This document shows, in pieces, positions 48,086 to 57,219 of a stretch of DNA of 64,000 nt. Below the pieces are notes generated by a model. The model had not been told where the DNA came from and did no database searches. It worked only from the letters and a program-made list of their open reading frames with translations. Source of the DNA: Streptomyces noursei ATCC 11455 (GTDB lineage: Bacteria > Actinomycetota > Actinomycetes > Streptomycetales > Streptomycetaceae); contig NZ_CP011533.1 of assembly GCF_001704275.1 (NCBI RefSeq), positions 5,332,001 through 5,396,000 on the forward strand, written 5' to 3'. A program made the position numbers and the translations under genes. The first letter of the stretch is position 1, and each line of letters opens with the position of its first letter.

Positions 48086-49000
48086 ATGACGACCGACGCG
48101 CCCCACCCCGAGCGGGAGGCCGCACCCCCGCACGCCACCGCCGCCACCCCCACCGCCGCCACCCCCACCGCCGACGAACTCGCCGCCTACGCCGCCCTGC
48201 CCGCCACCGGCCCCTACGGCGTCCGCCCCGGCCACGCGCTGATCACCATGGTCGAGCCGCATCCCGGCCACGAGCACGCCTACAACCGCTGGTACGAGGA
48301 CGACCACTTCATCGCCGGCGCGATGGCCATGCCCTGGATCTTCGCCGGCCGCCGCTGGGTCGCCACCCGGGACCTGCAACTCCTGCGCTACCCCGAGCAC
48401 TCCGCGGTGGCCAGGCCGGTCACCGCCGGCTGCTACCTCTCCACCTATTGGCTCACCGAAGGTCGTTACGACGTCCACATGAGGTGGACCGTCGCCATCA
48501 ACCGGCGCCTGAACCGCGACGGCCGGGTCCACCAGGACCGCACGCACGTCTTCACCGCCTTCCAGGACCACGCGGCGACCGTCTACCGCGACGGCGCGGC
48601 CGGCCCCCGGGACTTCCACGCGCTCGACCACCCCTACGCCGGGCTGGTCCTGGAGGTGATCGACACGGACGGCCCGGAGGCGCGCACCGCCCTGCTGGAG
48701 TGGCTGCGCTCCCACCATCTGCCGCGGCGCCTGGCCGGCTCCCCCGCGGCGCTGGTCACCGTCTTCCGCCCGACGCCGCTGCCCGGCGACCGGATGTCCT
48801 ACGTCCAGCAGGTCGAGGGCGTCGACACCCGGCTGACCCTGCTGTGGTTCCTGGAGGAGGACCCGCGCCGCGCCTGGGCGGCGCATTTCACCGACCTGAC
48901 GGCCGAGGTCGCCGCCGCCGGCCTGGGCCGCGTCGAGCTGGTGGCCCCCTTCATCCCGACCATCCCCGGTACGGATCGCTACGTAGCCGAACTCCGCTGA
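48086..49000 (+). CDS. EthD/DUF-type dimeric α-β barrel protein, unknown function
   Basis: A 304-residue protein. After a Thr/Ala/Pro repeat leader (TPTAATPTA) it has two related halves: PGHALITMVEPHPGHEHAYNRWYEDDHFIAGAMAMPWIFAGRRW and, later, VEVID-type strands plus SYVQQVEGVDTRLTLLWFLEEDPRRAWAAHF. N-R-W-Y-E-D-D-H is the EthD-like signature of stress-response and polyketide- or ether-degradation dimeric barrels. The second half lacks this motif. Start ATG 48086 with no Shine-Dalgarno, 15 bp from operator 13, so probably leaderless and tightly regulated. Its placement in the regulon is the main clue to its role. Confidence 0.72.
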   Translation: MTTDAPHPEREAAPPHATAATPTAATPTADELAAYAALPATGPYGVRPGHALITMVEPHPGHEHAYNRWYEDDHFIAGAMAMPWIFAGRRWVATRDLQLLRYPEHSAVARPVTAGCYLSTYWLTEGRYDVHMRWTVAINRRLNRDGRVHQDRTHVFTAFQDHAATVYRDGAAGPRDFHALDHPYAGLVLEVIDTDGPEARTALLEWLRSHHLPRRLAGSPAALVTVFRPTPLPGDRMSYVQQVEGVDTRLTLLWFLEEDPRRAWAAHFTDLTAEVAAAGLGRVELVAPFIPTIPGTDRYVAELR

Positions 49001-49057
49001 GCGGCGCAGCCGATGACCGCCCGCGGCGGTCCCCGGCATCCGTCGTCGCGCGGACAT

Positions 49058-49075
49058 GGCCGAGCCCCCTCGGCC
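49058..49075. terminator. Small hairpin between the EthD-like and DUF397 genes
   Basis: GGCCGAG-CCCC-CTCGGCC, 7-bp perfect stem with a 4-nt loop between convergent genes. Confidence 0.6.
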
Positions 49076-49148
49076 GGGACGGCGATCCAGTCGAGAGGGC
49101 TCGTATCCGCGCTGGTGTCACACGGACGGTAGTCGGTGACGCCTCAGG

Positions 49149-49355
49149 TCAGGCAAGGTCGAACGCGCCCGTGGCGATGTCCGACACGAAGCTGCTCCAG
49201 GAGGAGTTGTCGAAGGTCAGGCGCGCGCCCTCGGGGTCCTTGGAGTCGCGCACAGCGATGGCCGCGGTGGTCGGCGCGGCGATCTCCACGCAGGCGTTGG
49301 CGCCGGAGTACGAGGACTTGGTCCAGGAGAACGCGGAATTGGGCTTAACGGCCAT
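49149..49355 (-). CDS. DUF397-domain protein
   Basis: 68 residues: SAFSWTKSSYSGANACVEIA … AIAVRDSKDPEGARLTFDNSSWSSFV, the classic DUF397 signature (W-x-K-S-S-x-S). Such proteins are encoded next to XRE/DUF5753 regulators in Streptomyces, as here (49564-50430), and at least some pairs interact and influence development or antibiotic production. Start ATG 49355. Confidence 0.92.
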   Translation of the reverse strand: MAVKPNSAFSWTKSSYSGANACVEIAAPTTAAIAVRDSKDPEGARLTFDNSSWSSFVSDIATGAFDLA

Positions 49356-49563
49356 TGTGACTTCACCTTACTCTGAGTTACCGCGGATTCGGTGAGAACG
49401 ACGCTACGCGCCAACATCACTGGCCGCAGAGGGTCGTTCACTCGTCCGAATGGCGTATTCCGCGATCTCTTTTCAGGCGCGGTGGCCCAGGTGTACCGTG
49501 CGGCCCCGTTCACCGGAATTCAACATTCCGCACCGTCCGCACCGGCATCCCGAGCTCTCGCCC

Positions 49564-50430
49564 TCAACTCACGGCGTCCGCATGCCGTTTCGCGGCCTCG
49601 GCGATGAACTCCCGGCTCGCTTCCGCGCTCAGTGCCTGCGCCCGCAGATGCTCGTACATGATGGTGTATTTGTGCACATCGTTGGTTTTCTCCAGATAGA
49701 GATCGCTGGTGACCCCCTCGATGTAGACCACGCTGGAATCCGCGGCGTCGTCGAATTCCAGGATCGAGAACGTCCCCGACATCCCGGCGTGCGCACCGGC
49801 GCCATAGGGCAACACCTGCACCGTCACATGCGGCAGCTTGCTCAGCTCGGCGAGGTGCTCCAACTGCTCGCGCATGATCAGGTGGCTGCCGACCACCCGG
49901 CGCAGTGCGCTCTCGTCCAGCACGACCCACAGACGCAGCGGGCGCTCCCCGTCCTGGACCCGCTCCTGGCGCCGCATCCGCACCTGGATGCGCTTGTCCA
50001 GGTCCTCCGACGCCAGCTCCGGGATCGTGCCGGGAATCACCGCCTCGGCGTAGCCGGGCGTCTGGAGCAGACCGGGCACCAGCAGGGATTCGTACGTCCG
50101 CAGCGACGCGGCCTCGGTCTCCAGACCGATGTAGACGCTGTACGGAATGTCACCGAAGGCGTGCCACCAGCCTTGCTGGCGCGAATCCTTGGCCATCTGC
50201 ATCAGCGAATCCACTATCCGGCGGTCCTCGACCTCGTAGACCCCGCACAGGTCGCGGACGTCGCGCTGGCTGATGCTGCGGCGGCCGTTCTCCAGTCGGC
50301 TGATCTTCGACTGGGAGACCAGCAGCCGCTCGGCCACCTGCTCCGCCGTCAGGCCCTTGTCCTCCCGGAGCCTGCGCAGCTCCTGGCCCAATCGACGGCG
50401 CCTGACGGTCGGGTTGACGTTGGACGCCAC
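49564..50430 (-). CDS. XRE-family transcriptional regulator with DUF5753 domain
   Basis: 288 residues. N-terminal helix-turn-helix (LGQELRRLREDKGLTAEQVAERLLVSQSKISRLENGRRSISQRDVRDL) and the C-terminal DUF5753 domain, recognisable by the Tyr/Glu-rich LVPGLLQTPGYAEAVI and LRLWVVLDESALRRVVGSHLIMREQLEHL. Paired with the DUF397 gene downstream. Starts at GTG 50430. Confidence 0.92.
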   Translation of the reverse strand: MASNVNPTVRRRRLGQELRRLREDKGLTAEQVAERLLVSQSKISRLENGRRSISQRDVRDLCGVYEVEDRRIVDSLMQMAKDSRQQGWWHAFGDIPYSVYIGLETEAASLRTYESLLVPGLLQTPGYAEAVIPGTIPELASEDLDKRIQVRMRRQERVQDGERPLRLWVVLDESALRRVVGSHLIMREQLEHLAELSKLPHVTVQVLPYGAGAHAGMSGTFSILEFDDAADSSVVYIEGVTSDLYLEKTNDVHKYTIMYEHLRAQALSAEASREFIAEAAKRHADAVS

Positions 50431-50540
50431 GGTACGCGCACCTCCGGCTCCGCACTGCTGTCATTTCTTCTTGAGCAGACTGCCACTTTCCGTGGACACC
50501 GCGCAGTCAAATGAACACAGAAGGCGAGCGCACATGCGCA

Positions 50541-50589
50541 CGGGGTGGCGGGCCGCGCCGTCGTCCGAACGGCTCGGCCCGCCACCCCG
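50541..50589. terminator. Long inverted repeat between XRE and GPP34 genes
   Basis: Perfect 14-bp arms CGGGGTGGCGGGCC / GGCCCGCCACCCCG with a 21-nt spacer. It sits in the 302-bp intergenic region 50431-50732, between the GPP34 stop and the XRE promoter; likely the GPP34 terminator. No gene with an RBS lies in this gap. Confidence 0.7.
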
Positions 50590-50732
50590 CGCCTCTTACT
50601 GCGGCTCCCGAACGGGTCCGGGAAGGGGTGGTGCGTGGCGCCGGCGGGTGCACCCGGATGTTGCGGGGCGCGGCCCTGGTGGTGCGGTGGTGCGCGACGG
50701 CATCCGGTCCGCGTGTCGCGGCGCCGGTGGCC

Positions 50733-51497
50733 TCAGTGGGCGCCGACCCTGGCCATGCTGCCGTGCCCGTGTCGCCGCGACTGGCCGGGTACGCCGGCCG
50801 CGTCGGTCGTCGAACGGGCCGTCTTGCGGGCGCCCGGGCCGTTGCCCGGTGCCGAGCCCCGCCGCGGCTGCGCCGCGACGCCGTTCTGCACATCCATGAC
50901 GGCGTGTGCGACCAGCCCGCCCATCGGGTCGTGGCGGATCAGATCCCGGAGCCGGGAGCGCGATGAACGCCCCTCGTTCCCGGGGTAGAGGTGCTTGCCG
51001 AGGCCGACCGCGTGGGCCAGCGCGGCGAGCGCCGCGGTCCGCGGGTCCGGTGGGACGCCGGTGCGGATCGCGTTGTCGAGCCGGGCCCTGATCTCCCGGC
51101 TGATCGCCGTCTCCGTCGCCTGGTAGCGCGTCGTCGGCAGTACCCCGCACATCTGGCCGGCCACGGCATGCACCATGCCGCACCGTTCGAGATGGGTGAG
51201 ATACGTCTGGCGCAGCCCCAGTCGGGGCCCGCCGATCCAGTGGACCGCGCGCACCGGACTGCCGCGACGGCGCAGCAGTTCGAGCGCGGAGTCCAGAGTC
51301 GGATCTCCTGTCGGCCGTGCCATCACCACGGCGATACGATCCCCGTCTGGGGCTATCCGTCCTGCCAGGGCCAGCTCTACTAGCTGGGCCCCGGCCAGGC
51401 CGAGGTCGAGCGACTGCGGCTGCGCTGTGGTGCCCGTGGCCGGGTCCAAAGCCAGCAGCAGAAGCTCCTCCGGAATTGTTCTGCGGCTCCTGCCCAT
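50733..51497 (-). CDS. GPP34 (GOLPH3-fold) family protein
   Basis: 254 residues with the GOLPH3-like fold: IPEELLLLALDPATGTTAQPQSLDLGLAGAQLVELALAGRI, then LERCGMVHAV and VLPTTRYQATETAISREIRARLDNAIRTGVPPDPRTAALAALAHAVGLG. The bacterial role is unsettled; eukaryotic members bind phosphoinositides. The C-terminal ~45 residues are Gly/Arg-rich and disordered. Start ATG 51497. Divergent from the carboxypeptidase gene. Confidence 0.87.
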   Translation of the reverse strand: MGRSRRTIPEELLLLALDPATGTTAQPQSLDLGLAGAQLVELALAGRIAPDGDRIAVVMARPTGDPTLDSALELLRRRGSPVRAVHWIGGPRLGLRQTYLTHLERCGMVHAVAGQMCGVLPTTRYQATETAISREIRARLDNAIRTGVPPDPRTAALAALAHAVGLGKHLYPGNEGRSSRSRLRDLIRHDPMGGLVAHAVMDVQNGVAAQPRRGSAPGNGPGARKTARSTTDAAGVPGQSRRHGHGSMARVGAH

Positions 51498-51759
51498 CCA
51501 AGCCTCCCCGCGTGGATGAATGACAGGGTGACCCCTCTCACATTCATCTGTCGAGGGTGCCTGGGGGGTTCGGTAGGGAACCGGTAGGTATGTCGTTCTC
51601 GTCTAGCGGGTCGGCGACGTCTTCCGAGAGGCGCGGCCGGGACCGGTTCGCGTGGCAGTGGGAAGCGGCAGTTCGGACACAGGACACTTGGGAACACTGG
51701 TTCCGTTCGGTACCAGCTGGCACCAGGCAGGGCAGTGCGACGTAGTGAAGGAGACATCG

Positions 51760-54510
51760 GTGGCGGGCGAGTCCCCCGACAAGTCGGACAAGAAGTCGGG
51801 CAAGGAGCAGTCGTCGGGGGAGACGGCGCGCACCGAACGGGACCCGCGGCTGGCGGTCCTCCGCGAGGAGCGGGGGGAACGGGACGGCGCGGGGGAGTCC
51901 GGTAAGAACTCCGGCGAGGACTCCGGGAAGAGTTCGGTGAAGAGCTCCGGGAAGGGCTCCGAGAAGGCTTCCGAGGAGAGTTCCGCGGAGGGTTCCGAGA
52001 AGGACTCCGCGGAGGATGCCGGGAAGGGTTCCGAGAAGGGTGCCCAGGGGGCGTCGAAGGAGGCTTCCGGCGAGCAGGTGCCCGGTGAGGCCGACGGGGC
52101 CAAGGTCGCGAAGGAGCCCGTGAAGGCGCCTGAGGCGGCCCAGGAGGCCACGAAGGGCATTGCCGAGGGTCAAGGGCAGGCCAAGGACGGTGAAGGCCGT
52201 CTGCGGGCCGGTGCGCCGGCGGACGCGAAGGCCGGGGCGGCCGACGAGGCGAAGACCGCGGTGAAGGAGTCCGGGAAGGGCTCCGAGGAGGGTTCCGGGA
52301 AGGACTCGTCGACTGCGGGCGCCTCCGACGTCGACGGCGCTTCCGGTGTCGACGCCGCCTCCGACGCTGACGGCGCCTCCGACGACAAGGCCGTCGATCA
52401 GGCGACTGCCGTCTTCAAGACGGTCACGCCGAAGACGGCCGAGGCGAAGAAGGCCGACACGAAGAAGGGCGAGGCGAAGAAGGCCGAGGCCGCGAAGGAC
52501 GACGCGGAGAAGGGCGCGGGCGCCGAGGAGGCGCCGGCCGATGACGCGACGCGGGTGTTTGCCGTAGCGAAGGCCAAGAAGCCGGCGGAGTCCGGCAAGG
52601 GGTCCGCGGAGGGTCCCGTCGACCAGGCCACCGCCGTCTTCAAGCTCGGCAAGGACGCCGGCAAGGGCGCCGCTGCCAAGGGGGCCGACGCCGAGGCGAA
52701 GGACGTTGCCAAGGGCAAGGACGCGGCGAAGGACGCCGCCGAGGGCGTTGCCGACGCCGATGAGCGGGACGCCGAGCGGACCAGCCAGTTCGTGGCGCTG
52801 AAGTCGGCGGACGACGGCTCGGCGGGGCGGTCGATCGGCAAGACCGCTCCCAAGGCCCCGCTGGGCAAGCCCGGCAGCACCCCGGGCACGGACCCGAAGG
52901 ACCAGGACCAGAAGAAGGGGCCGGCGAAGGACGGGGGAGCGGCGGACGGCGCCGCCAAGGGCGAGGCGCCGGGCGGTGCGCCGACGAAGGCCCCCGGGAA
53001 GGCCCCGGGGAAGGCTTCCGAAAAGGCCGTTGAGAAGGCTCCCGAGAAGGCCGCCGAGAAGGCCGCGGGCAAGGCGCCCGGTGCGATGCCGGCCGCCGCG
53101 CCGGCCGCGTCCGACCGGAAGCCCGACGCCGGTGCCCCCGACGCGCCCGGCACGTCCGCGGCCGAGGTCGAATCCGAGCGGACCCGTCAGCAGCCGCTGC
53201 CGCCGCTCGACCTGCTGGCGAAGCTCACCAACACCCCGCCGCCGCCCGAGACCACGCTGCGCGCCGTCGTCCGGCGGTTCAAGATCTGGACGCCGCTGGC
53301 GGTGCTGCTGGTGATCGTCTTCGCGGTCGTCCAGGCGGTGCGGCCGCTGCCCGGCCCGACGCTGACCGTGGGCGACGCCAAGTCGTCGTACACCTTCGAG
53401 GGCGGCCAGCTCTCCATCCCGTGGCCCGCGAAGGGGCAGGCGGCGGTGAAGGTCGTCGGTTCCGGCTCCCTGGGGACGTTCGGCGAGGAGAAGCCCGTTC
53501 CGACCGCGAGCGTCGCCAAGATCATGACGGCCTATGTGATCCTCCGGGACCATCCCCTGAAGGACAAGAACGACAAGGGCCCGCAGATCGAGGTCGACGC
53601 CAAGACGGTGGAGCAGGGCACCTCCGAGAGCGAGTCGCGCATCAAGGGGCTCACGGCGGGTCAGAAGTTCAGCGAGCAGGACATGCTCAAGATGCTGATG
53701 ATCCCGTCCGGCAACAACATCGCCCGGTTGCTGGCCCGTTGGGACAGCCAGTCCGGCTCCGAGGCGGCGTTCGTCAAGAAGATGAACGACGCCGCCAAGG
53801 AACTCGGCATGACGAACACGACCTACACCGACCCCAGCGGCCTGGACCCCAAGACCGTCAGCACCGCGGTCGACCAGCTCAAGCTGGCCGAGGCGGTCAT
53901 GAAGTTCGACGCCTTCCGGCCGATAGTCGCCCTGCCCAACGCCGACATCCCGGGTCTGCCGGAGCGGATCAACAACAACAACGACCGTCTGATCGTGGCC
54001 GGGCTGAGCGTCAAGGGCATCAAGACCGGTTCCAGCTCGGCGGCCGGCGGCACGCTGTCGTGGGCGGCGTACAAGACGGTGGACGGCAAGGACCGGCTGA
54101 TCCTGGGCACGATGATGGACCAGCACTTCAACGGTCTGGACCCCAACGGCTCCAACAGCCTGACGATGGTTCAGGACAACAGCAAGAAGGTGATCGAGGC
54201 GGTGCGCAACGCCCTGACCTCGGCCACCGCGGTGAAGAAGGGCCAGGTCGTCGGCTATGTGGACGACGGCCTGGGCGGTCAGACCCCGGTCGTGGCCACC
54301 AAGGACCTGACGGCGATCGGCGTCCCCGGCCAGAAGGTGGGGCTGCAGGTCGGCGCCGGCGGCAAGACCGTCCCGCACCAGGCCAAGGCCGGAACCGTGG
54401 TCGGCGAGCTGATCGTCGGCACCGGGGCGGAGGCCCAGCGGGTGCCGGTGGCCCTCCAGAAGGACCTGGTCGAACCCTCCTTCGGGGCGAAGCTGACGCG
54501 ACTGGGCTGA
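51760..54510 (+). CDS. D-alanyl-D-alanine carboxypeptidase (PBP5/DacC-like) with a 500-residue disordered N-terminal domain
   Basis: A 916-residue protein. The C-terminal S11 peptidase domain contains ASVAKIM (S-x-x-K, near residue 583), IPSGNN (S-x-N, near 650) and IKTGSSS (K-T-G, near 755), trimming cell-wall pentapeptides outside the membrane. One membrane helix (KIWTPLAVLLVIVFAVVQAV, near 510-530) separates it from an N-terminal cytoplasmic half rich in Lys/Glu/Ala/Ser. That half holds four degenerate T-x-x-F motifs (DQATAVFKT, DDATRVFA, DQATAVFKL, RTSQFVAL). Start GTG 51760 after GAAGGAG. Followed by a strong terminator. Confidence 0.9.
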   Translation: MAGESPDKSDKKSGKEQSSGETARTERDPRLAVLREERGERDGAGESGKNSGEDSGKSSVKSSGKGSEKASEESSAEGSEKDSAEDAGKGSEKGAQGASKEASGEQVPGEADGAKVAKEPVKAPEAAQEATKGIAEGQGQAKDGEGRLRAGAPADAKAGAADEAKTAVKESGKGSEEGSGKDSSTAGASDVDGASGVDAASDADGASDDKAVDQATAVFKTVTPKTAEAKKADTKKGEAKKAEAAKDDAEKGAGAEEAPADDATRVFAVAKAKKPAESGKGSAEGPVDQATAVFKLGKDAGKGAAAKGADAEAKDVAKGKDAAKDAAEGVADADERDAERTSQFVALKSADDGSAGRSIGKTAPKAPLGKPGSTPGTDPKDQDQKKGPAKDGGAADGAAKGEAPGGAPTKAPGKAPGKASEKAVEKAPEKAAEKAAGKAPGAMPAAAPAASDRKPDAGAPDAPGTSAAEVESERTRQQPLPPLDLLAKLTNTPPPPETTLRAVVRRFKIWTPLAVLLVIVFAVVQAVRPLPGPTLTVGDAKSSYTFEGGQLSIPWPAKGQAAVKVVGSGSLGTFGEEKPVPTASVAKIMTAYVILRDHPLKDKNDKGPQIEVDAKTVEQGTSESESRIKGLTAGQKFSEQDMLKMLMIPSGNNIARLLARWDSQSGSEAAFVKKMNDAAKELGMTNTTYTDPSGLDPKTVSTAVDQLKLAEAVMKFDAFRPIVALPNADIPGLPERINNNNDRLIVAGLSVKGIKTGSSSAAGGTLSWAAYKTVDGKDRLILGTMMDQHFNGLDPNGSNSLTMVQDNSKKVIEAVRNALTSATAVKKGQVVGYVDDGLGGQTPVVATKDLTAIGVPGQKVGLQVGAGGKTVPHQAKAGTVVGELIVGTGAEAQRVPVALQKDLVEPSFGAKLTRLG

Positions 54511-54522
54511 GATGACGGCATG

Positions 54523-54573
54523 ACGGCCGGACCGCCGGGAGGATGGCTAGCATCCCTCCGGCGGTCCGGCCGT
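54523..54573 (+). terminator. Rho-independent terminator after the carboxypeptidase
   Basis: About 20-bp near-perfect stem (outer arms ACGGCCGGACCGCCGG and its complement) with an 11-nt loop, followed by TTT. Confidence 0.85.
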
Positions 54574-54804
54574 TTCGCCTGTTCGCCCGGCGGCCGTCCG
54601 GCCGCGCTGCCCCCGAGGTGACCGGAGCCCGCCATCGACGCGTCGCAAGCGCCGCAGCCGCACCAGCCGTCGCAGCCGCACCCGGCAACCCGGGCACTAC
54701 CGTCCTCCGCCGGAGCCGGGGCGGCCCTCGCGTTCCCGCCGCACCCCTCCGCTGCCGCCGGGTTCCTCGCCGCCGCCCGCCCGGCACGGGCCGCGCGGAG
54801 CGCG

Positions 54805-56253
54805 GTGGTGCTGGGGCCCGCGGGGCTGATGCTGTTCCTGGGCGCGTGGGGGATCCGCCGCCAGGACGCCGTCTGGCGGGACGAGGCGGTCACCTACGAC
54901 ATGGCGCACCGCAGCCTGCCCGACCTGGGGGCGACGCTGCTGCACGTCGACTGCGTGCACGGCCTGTACTACGCGCTGATGCACTGCTGGTTCGCCGTCT
55001 ACGACGTCGCCCTCGGCGACGCCCTCGGCGCGGTGATCGGCCTGCGACTGCCGTCCGTCGTGGCCATGACCGCAGCCGCGGCCGGGGTGGCCCTGCTGGG
55101 GCAGCGCCTGGTCGGCCGGCGCGCCGGGCTGTGCGCGGGGCTGACCTTCGCGCTGATCCCGGTCGTCCAGCAGTACGCGCAGGAGGGCCGCTCGTACGCG
55201 GCGGTCTGCGCGCTGGTCGTCTGGGCGTCGTACCTGCTGGTCCTGGCCGTGTCCCGGCCGTGCCGCGCGCGGTGGCTGGGCTACACCGGGCTGATGCTGT
55301 GCGCCTGTCTGCTGCACGAGTTCGCGGCACTGGCACTGCCCGCGCACGGCGCCGCCGTGGTCCTGGCCCGGCTGCCCCGCCGCGACCGGCGGTCCTGGAC
55401 GTGTGCGGCCGGCGCCGTCCTCGTGCTGCTCGCCCCCGTCGCCGTCTTCAGCACCCGCCAGTCGGCGCAGATCAGCTGGCTCATGTGGCCGGACCCGGTG
55501 CAACTCCTCACCTTCGCCCTGCTCGCCGCGCTCGGCGCGCTCTGCGCCCGCGTCCCGGTGCGCGCCCGCGGCCCGATCGGCCTGCGTGCCCTCGGCCTCC
55601 CGCTGCTGCTCCTCCCCACGGCCCTGCTGCTGCTCCTGTCGAACGTCGAGCCCGCCTACGTGGACCGCTACGTCCTCTACTACGTCGTCGGCTTCGCGCT
55701 GCTCGCCGGCGCCGCGCTGGCCCGACTGCTGCGGCCGGCCGGCGCGGCGGGCGGGACCCGCGGCCGGCGGCTGCGGTGGCCGGCCGCGGTGGCGCTGGCG
55801 CTGGTCGCGCTGCTGCCCGTGGACGTCCACCTGCGCAGCCCGGACAGCCGGGACGACGACGTGACCGCGATCGCGCAGGCCGTCCGCCGGATGTCCGAGC
55901 CGGGCGACGGGCTGCTCTTCACGCCGTCCCGCCGCCGGATCTGGCGCGCGACCCGGCCGCACGACTTCCGGGGACTGCGCGATCTGGCCCTGGAGCGGAG
56001 TCCGGTGGCGTCCCACAGCCTCTACGGGACGGAGGTGTCGGGCGACGAGATCCGCGACCGGATGCTGACCAGTCGTCGGATCGTGGTCGCCGGCGATCCG
56101 CCCGGGCAGCCGCTCGACACCAGCGACCAGGAGCTGGCCAAACGGGCCACGCTGCGCTCGGCGTTCGCGGTCTGCCGCAGCGCGGCGGTGCCCGGGGCGC
56201 GGATCACCCTGTACGCGCGGGTGAGCCACCCCGGGGGCGGGGACCGCTGCTGA
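54805..56253 (+). CDS. Multi-pass membrane glycosyltransferase (PMT/ArnT-like, GT-C fold)
   Basis: A 482-residue (or longer) membrane protein with about 9-10 hydrophobic segments. The WRDEAVTYDMAHRSL stretch after helix 1 is the conserved DE-type catalytic Asp site of GT-C enzymes that use polyprenyl-phosphate sugars. I give GTG 54805 as the first standard start. However, the frame is open to a TGA just before 54629, and codons from ATC at 54634 keep good coding bias behind a CGGAG Shine-Dalgarno; a start at that ATC would add 57 Gln/Pro-rich residues. Confidence 0.78.
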   Translation: MVLGPAGLMLFLGAWGIRRQDAVWRDEAVTYDMAHRSLPDLGATLLHVDCVHGLYYALMHCWFAVYDVALGDALGAVIGLRLPSVVAMTAAAAGVALLGQRLVGRRAGLCAGLTFALIPVVQQYAQEGRSYAAVCALVVWASYLLVLAVSRPCRARWLGYTGLMLCACLLHEFAALALPAHGAAVVLARLPRRDRRSWTCAAGAVLVLLAPVAVFSTRQSAQISWLMWPDPVQLLTFALLAALGALCARVPVRARGPIGLRALGLPLLLLPTALLLLLSNVEPAYVDRYVLYYVVGFALLAGAALARLLRPAGAAGGTRGRRLRWPAAVALALVALLPVDVHLRSPDSRDDDVTAIAQAVRRMSEPGDGLLFTPSRRRIWRATRPHDFRGLRDLALERSPVASHSLYGTEVSGDEIRDRMLTSRRIVVAGDPPGQPLDTSDQELAKRATLRSAFAVCRSAAVPGARITLYARVSHPGGGDRC

Positions 56254-56313
56254 GCCCGCGGGCCCGACAGCGCCGCCGGGCCCCGGCCGGCTCGGCCGCG
56301 GGAGCTGCCGCCG

Positions 56314-57156
56314 TCACACCAGCCCCGCCGCCTCCTCGTCGAGCCCCAGCAGCTCCCGCAGCGCGGTCGTGCCCTCCGGGGTGAGGCGGACCGCCCGCCC
56401 GGTCCCGATCCGGCGGATCCAGCGCCGCTCCAGCAGTCGTTCGCACAGCCGCGCGCCGGCCGTGCCGGCGAGGTGCGCACGGCGCTCGGTCCAGTCCAGG
56501 CAGCCCCGGGCCTGCGGGCGACGGCCGGCGCGCAGTGCGTCGGCCGGGATCCCCAGCGCGCCCTCGAACCACTCCCGGCCGGTGTCGGTGAGTACGAAAC
56601 CGCCGTCCTGGTCCAGCAGGCCGCGCACGGTCATGGCGTCGGTGAGGGCGACGCCGAGCCGCCCGGCCAGGTGGTCGTAACAGGTGCGGCCGCGGGCCAG
56701 CGCCGCGGACGCGGTGGCCGCCCGCAGCCCGCGCGGTGCCGTTGCCGGCGGGTCGAGGTGGGCGGTCACCGATTCCAGCAGTTCGGCGACGCGCGGCCCG
56801 GCGAGCTGGACGTAGCGGTGCCGGCCCTGCCGCCGCTCGACGAGCAGCCCGCCGTCGATCAGCCGGGACAGGTGCTCGCTGGCCGTCGAGGGCGCCACCC
56901 GCGCGTAGGCGGCGAGTTCGCCGGCCGTCCAGGCCCGCCCGTCGAGCAGCGCCAGGCAGAACGCGGCCCGGGTGCGGTCCGCCAGCAGCGCGGCCAACCG
57001 GGACAGCTCATGGCTGTGGTCGGGGGCCGCCGGGGGGCCCGGCCGCGCCGACGCCGTCCCGGCTGCCGCCCGCCGCCCGGGGGCCCACCCCCGGGGCTCC
57101 GCCCGTTCCGGTGCGGCGGCCGGTGTCCGTTCCGATGTCCGCTTCGGCGACGTCAT
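56314..57156 (-). CDS. ArsR-type winged-helix transcriptional regulator
   Basis: 280 residues. Winged-helix domain: LAALLADRTRAAFCLALLDGRAWTAGELAAYARVAPSTASEHLSRLIDGGLLVERRQGRHRYVQLAG (about residues 52-118), typical of ArsR/HTH_20 regulators. The helical C-terminus contains a second winged-helix-like segment. No Cys metal sensor motif. Start ATG 57156, divergent from the ICL/PEPM gene with only 63 bp between, so it probably controls that gene. Confidence 0.85.
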   Translation of the reverse strand: MTSPKRTSERTPAAAPERAEPRGWAPGRRAAAGTASARPGPPAAPDHSHELSRLAALLADRTRAAFCLALLDGRAWTAGELAAYARVAPSTASEHLSRLIDGGLLVERRQGRHRYVQLAGPRVAELLESVTAHLDPPATAPRGLRAATASAALARGRTCYDHLAGRLGVALTDAMTVRGLLDQDGGFVLTDTGREWFEGALGIPADALRAGRRPQARGCLDWTERRAHLAGTAGARLCERLLERRWIRRIGTGRAVRLTPEGTTALRELLGLDEEAAGLV

Positions 57157-57219
57157 GGTTCCATTGTCCGCCGCGACACTTCGGCCACCACCGATACGTC
57201 ATCGCCCTACGGTGCCCGC

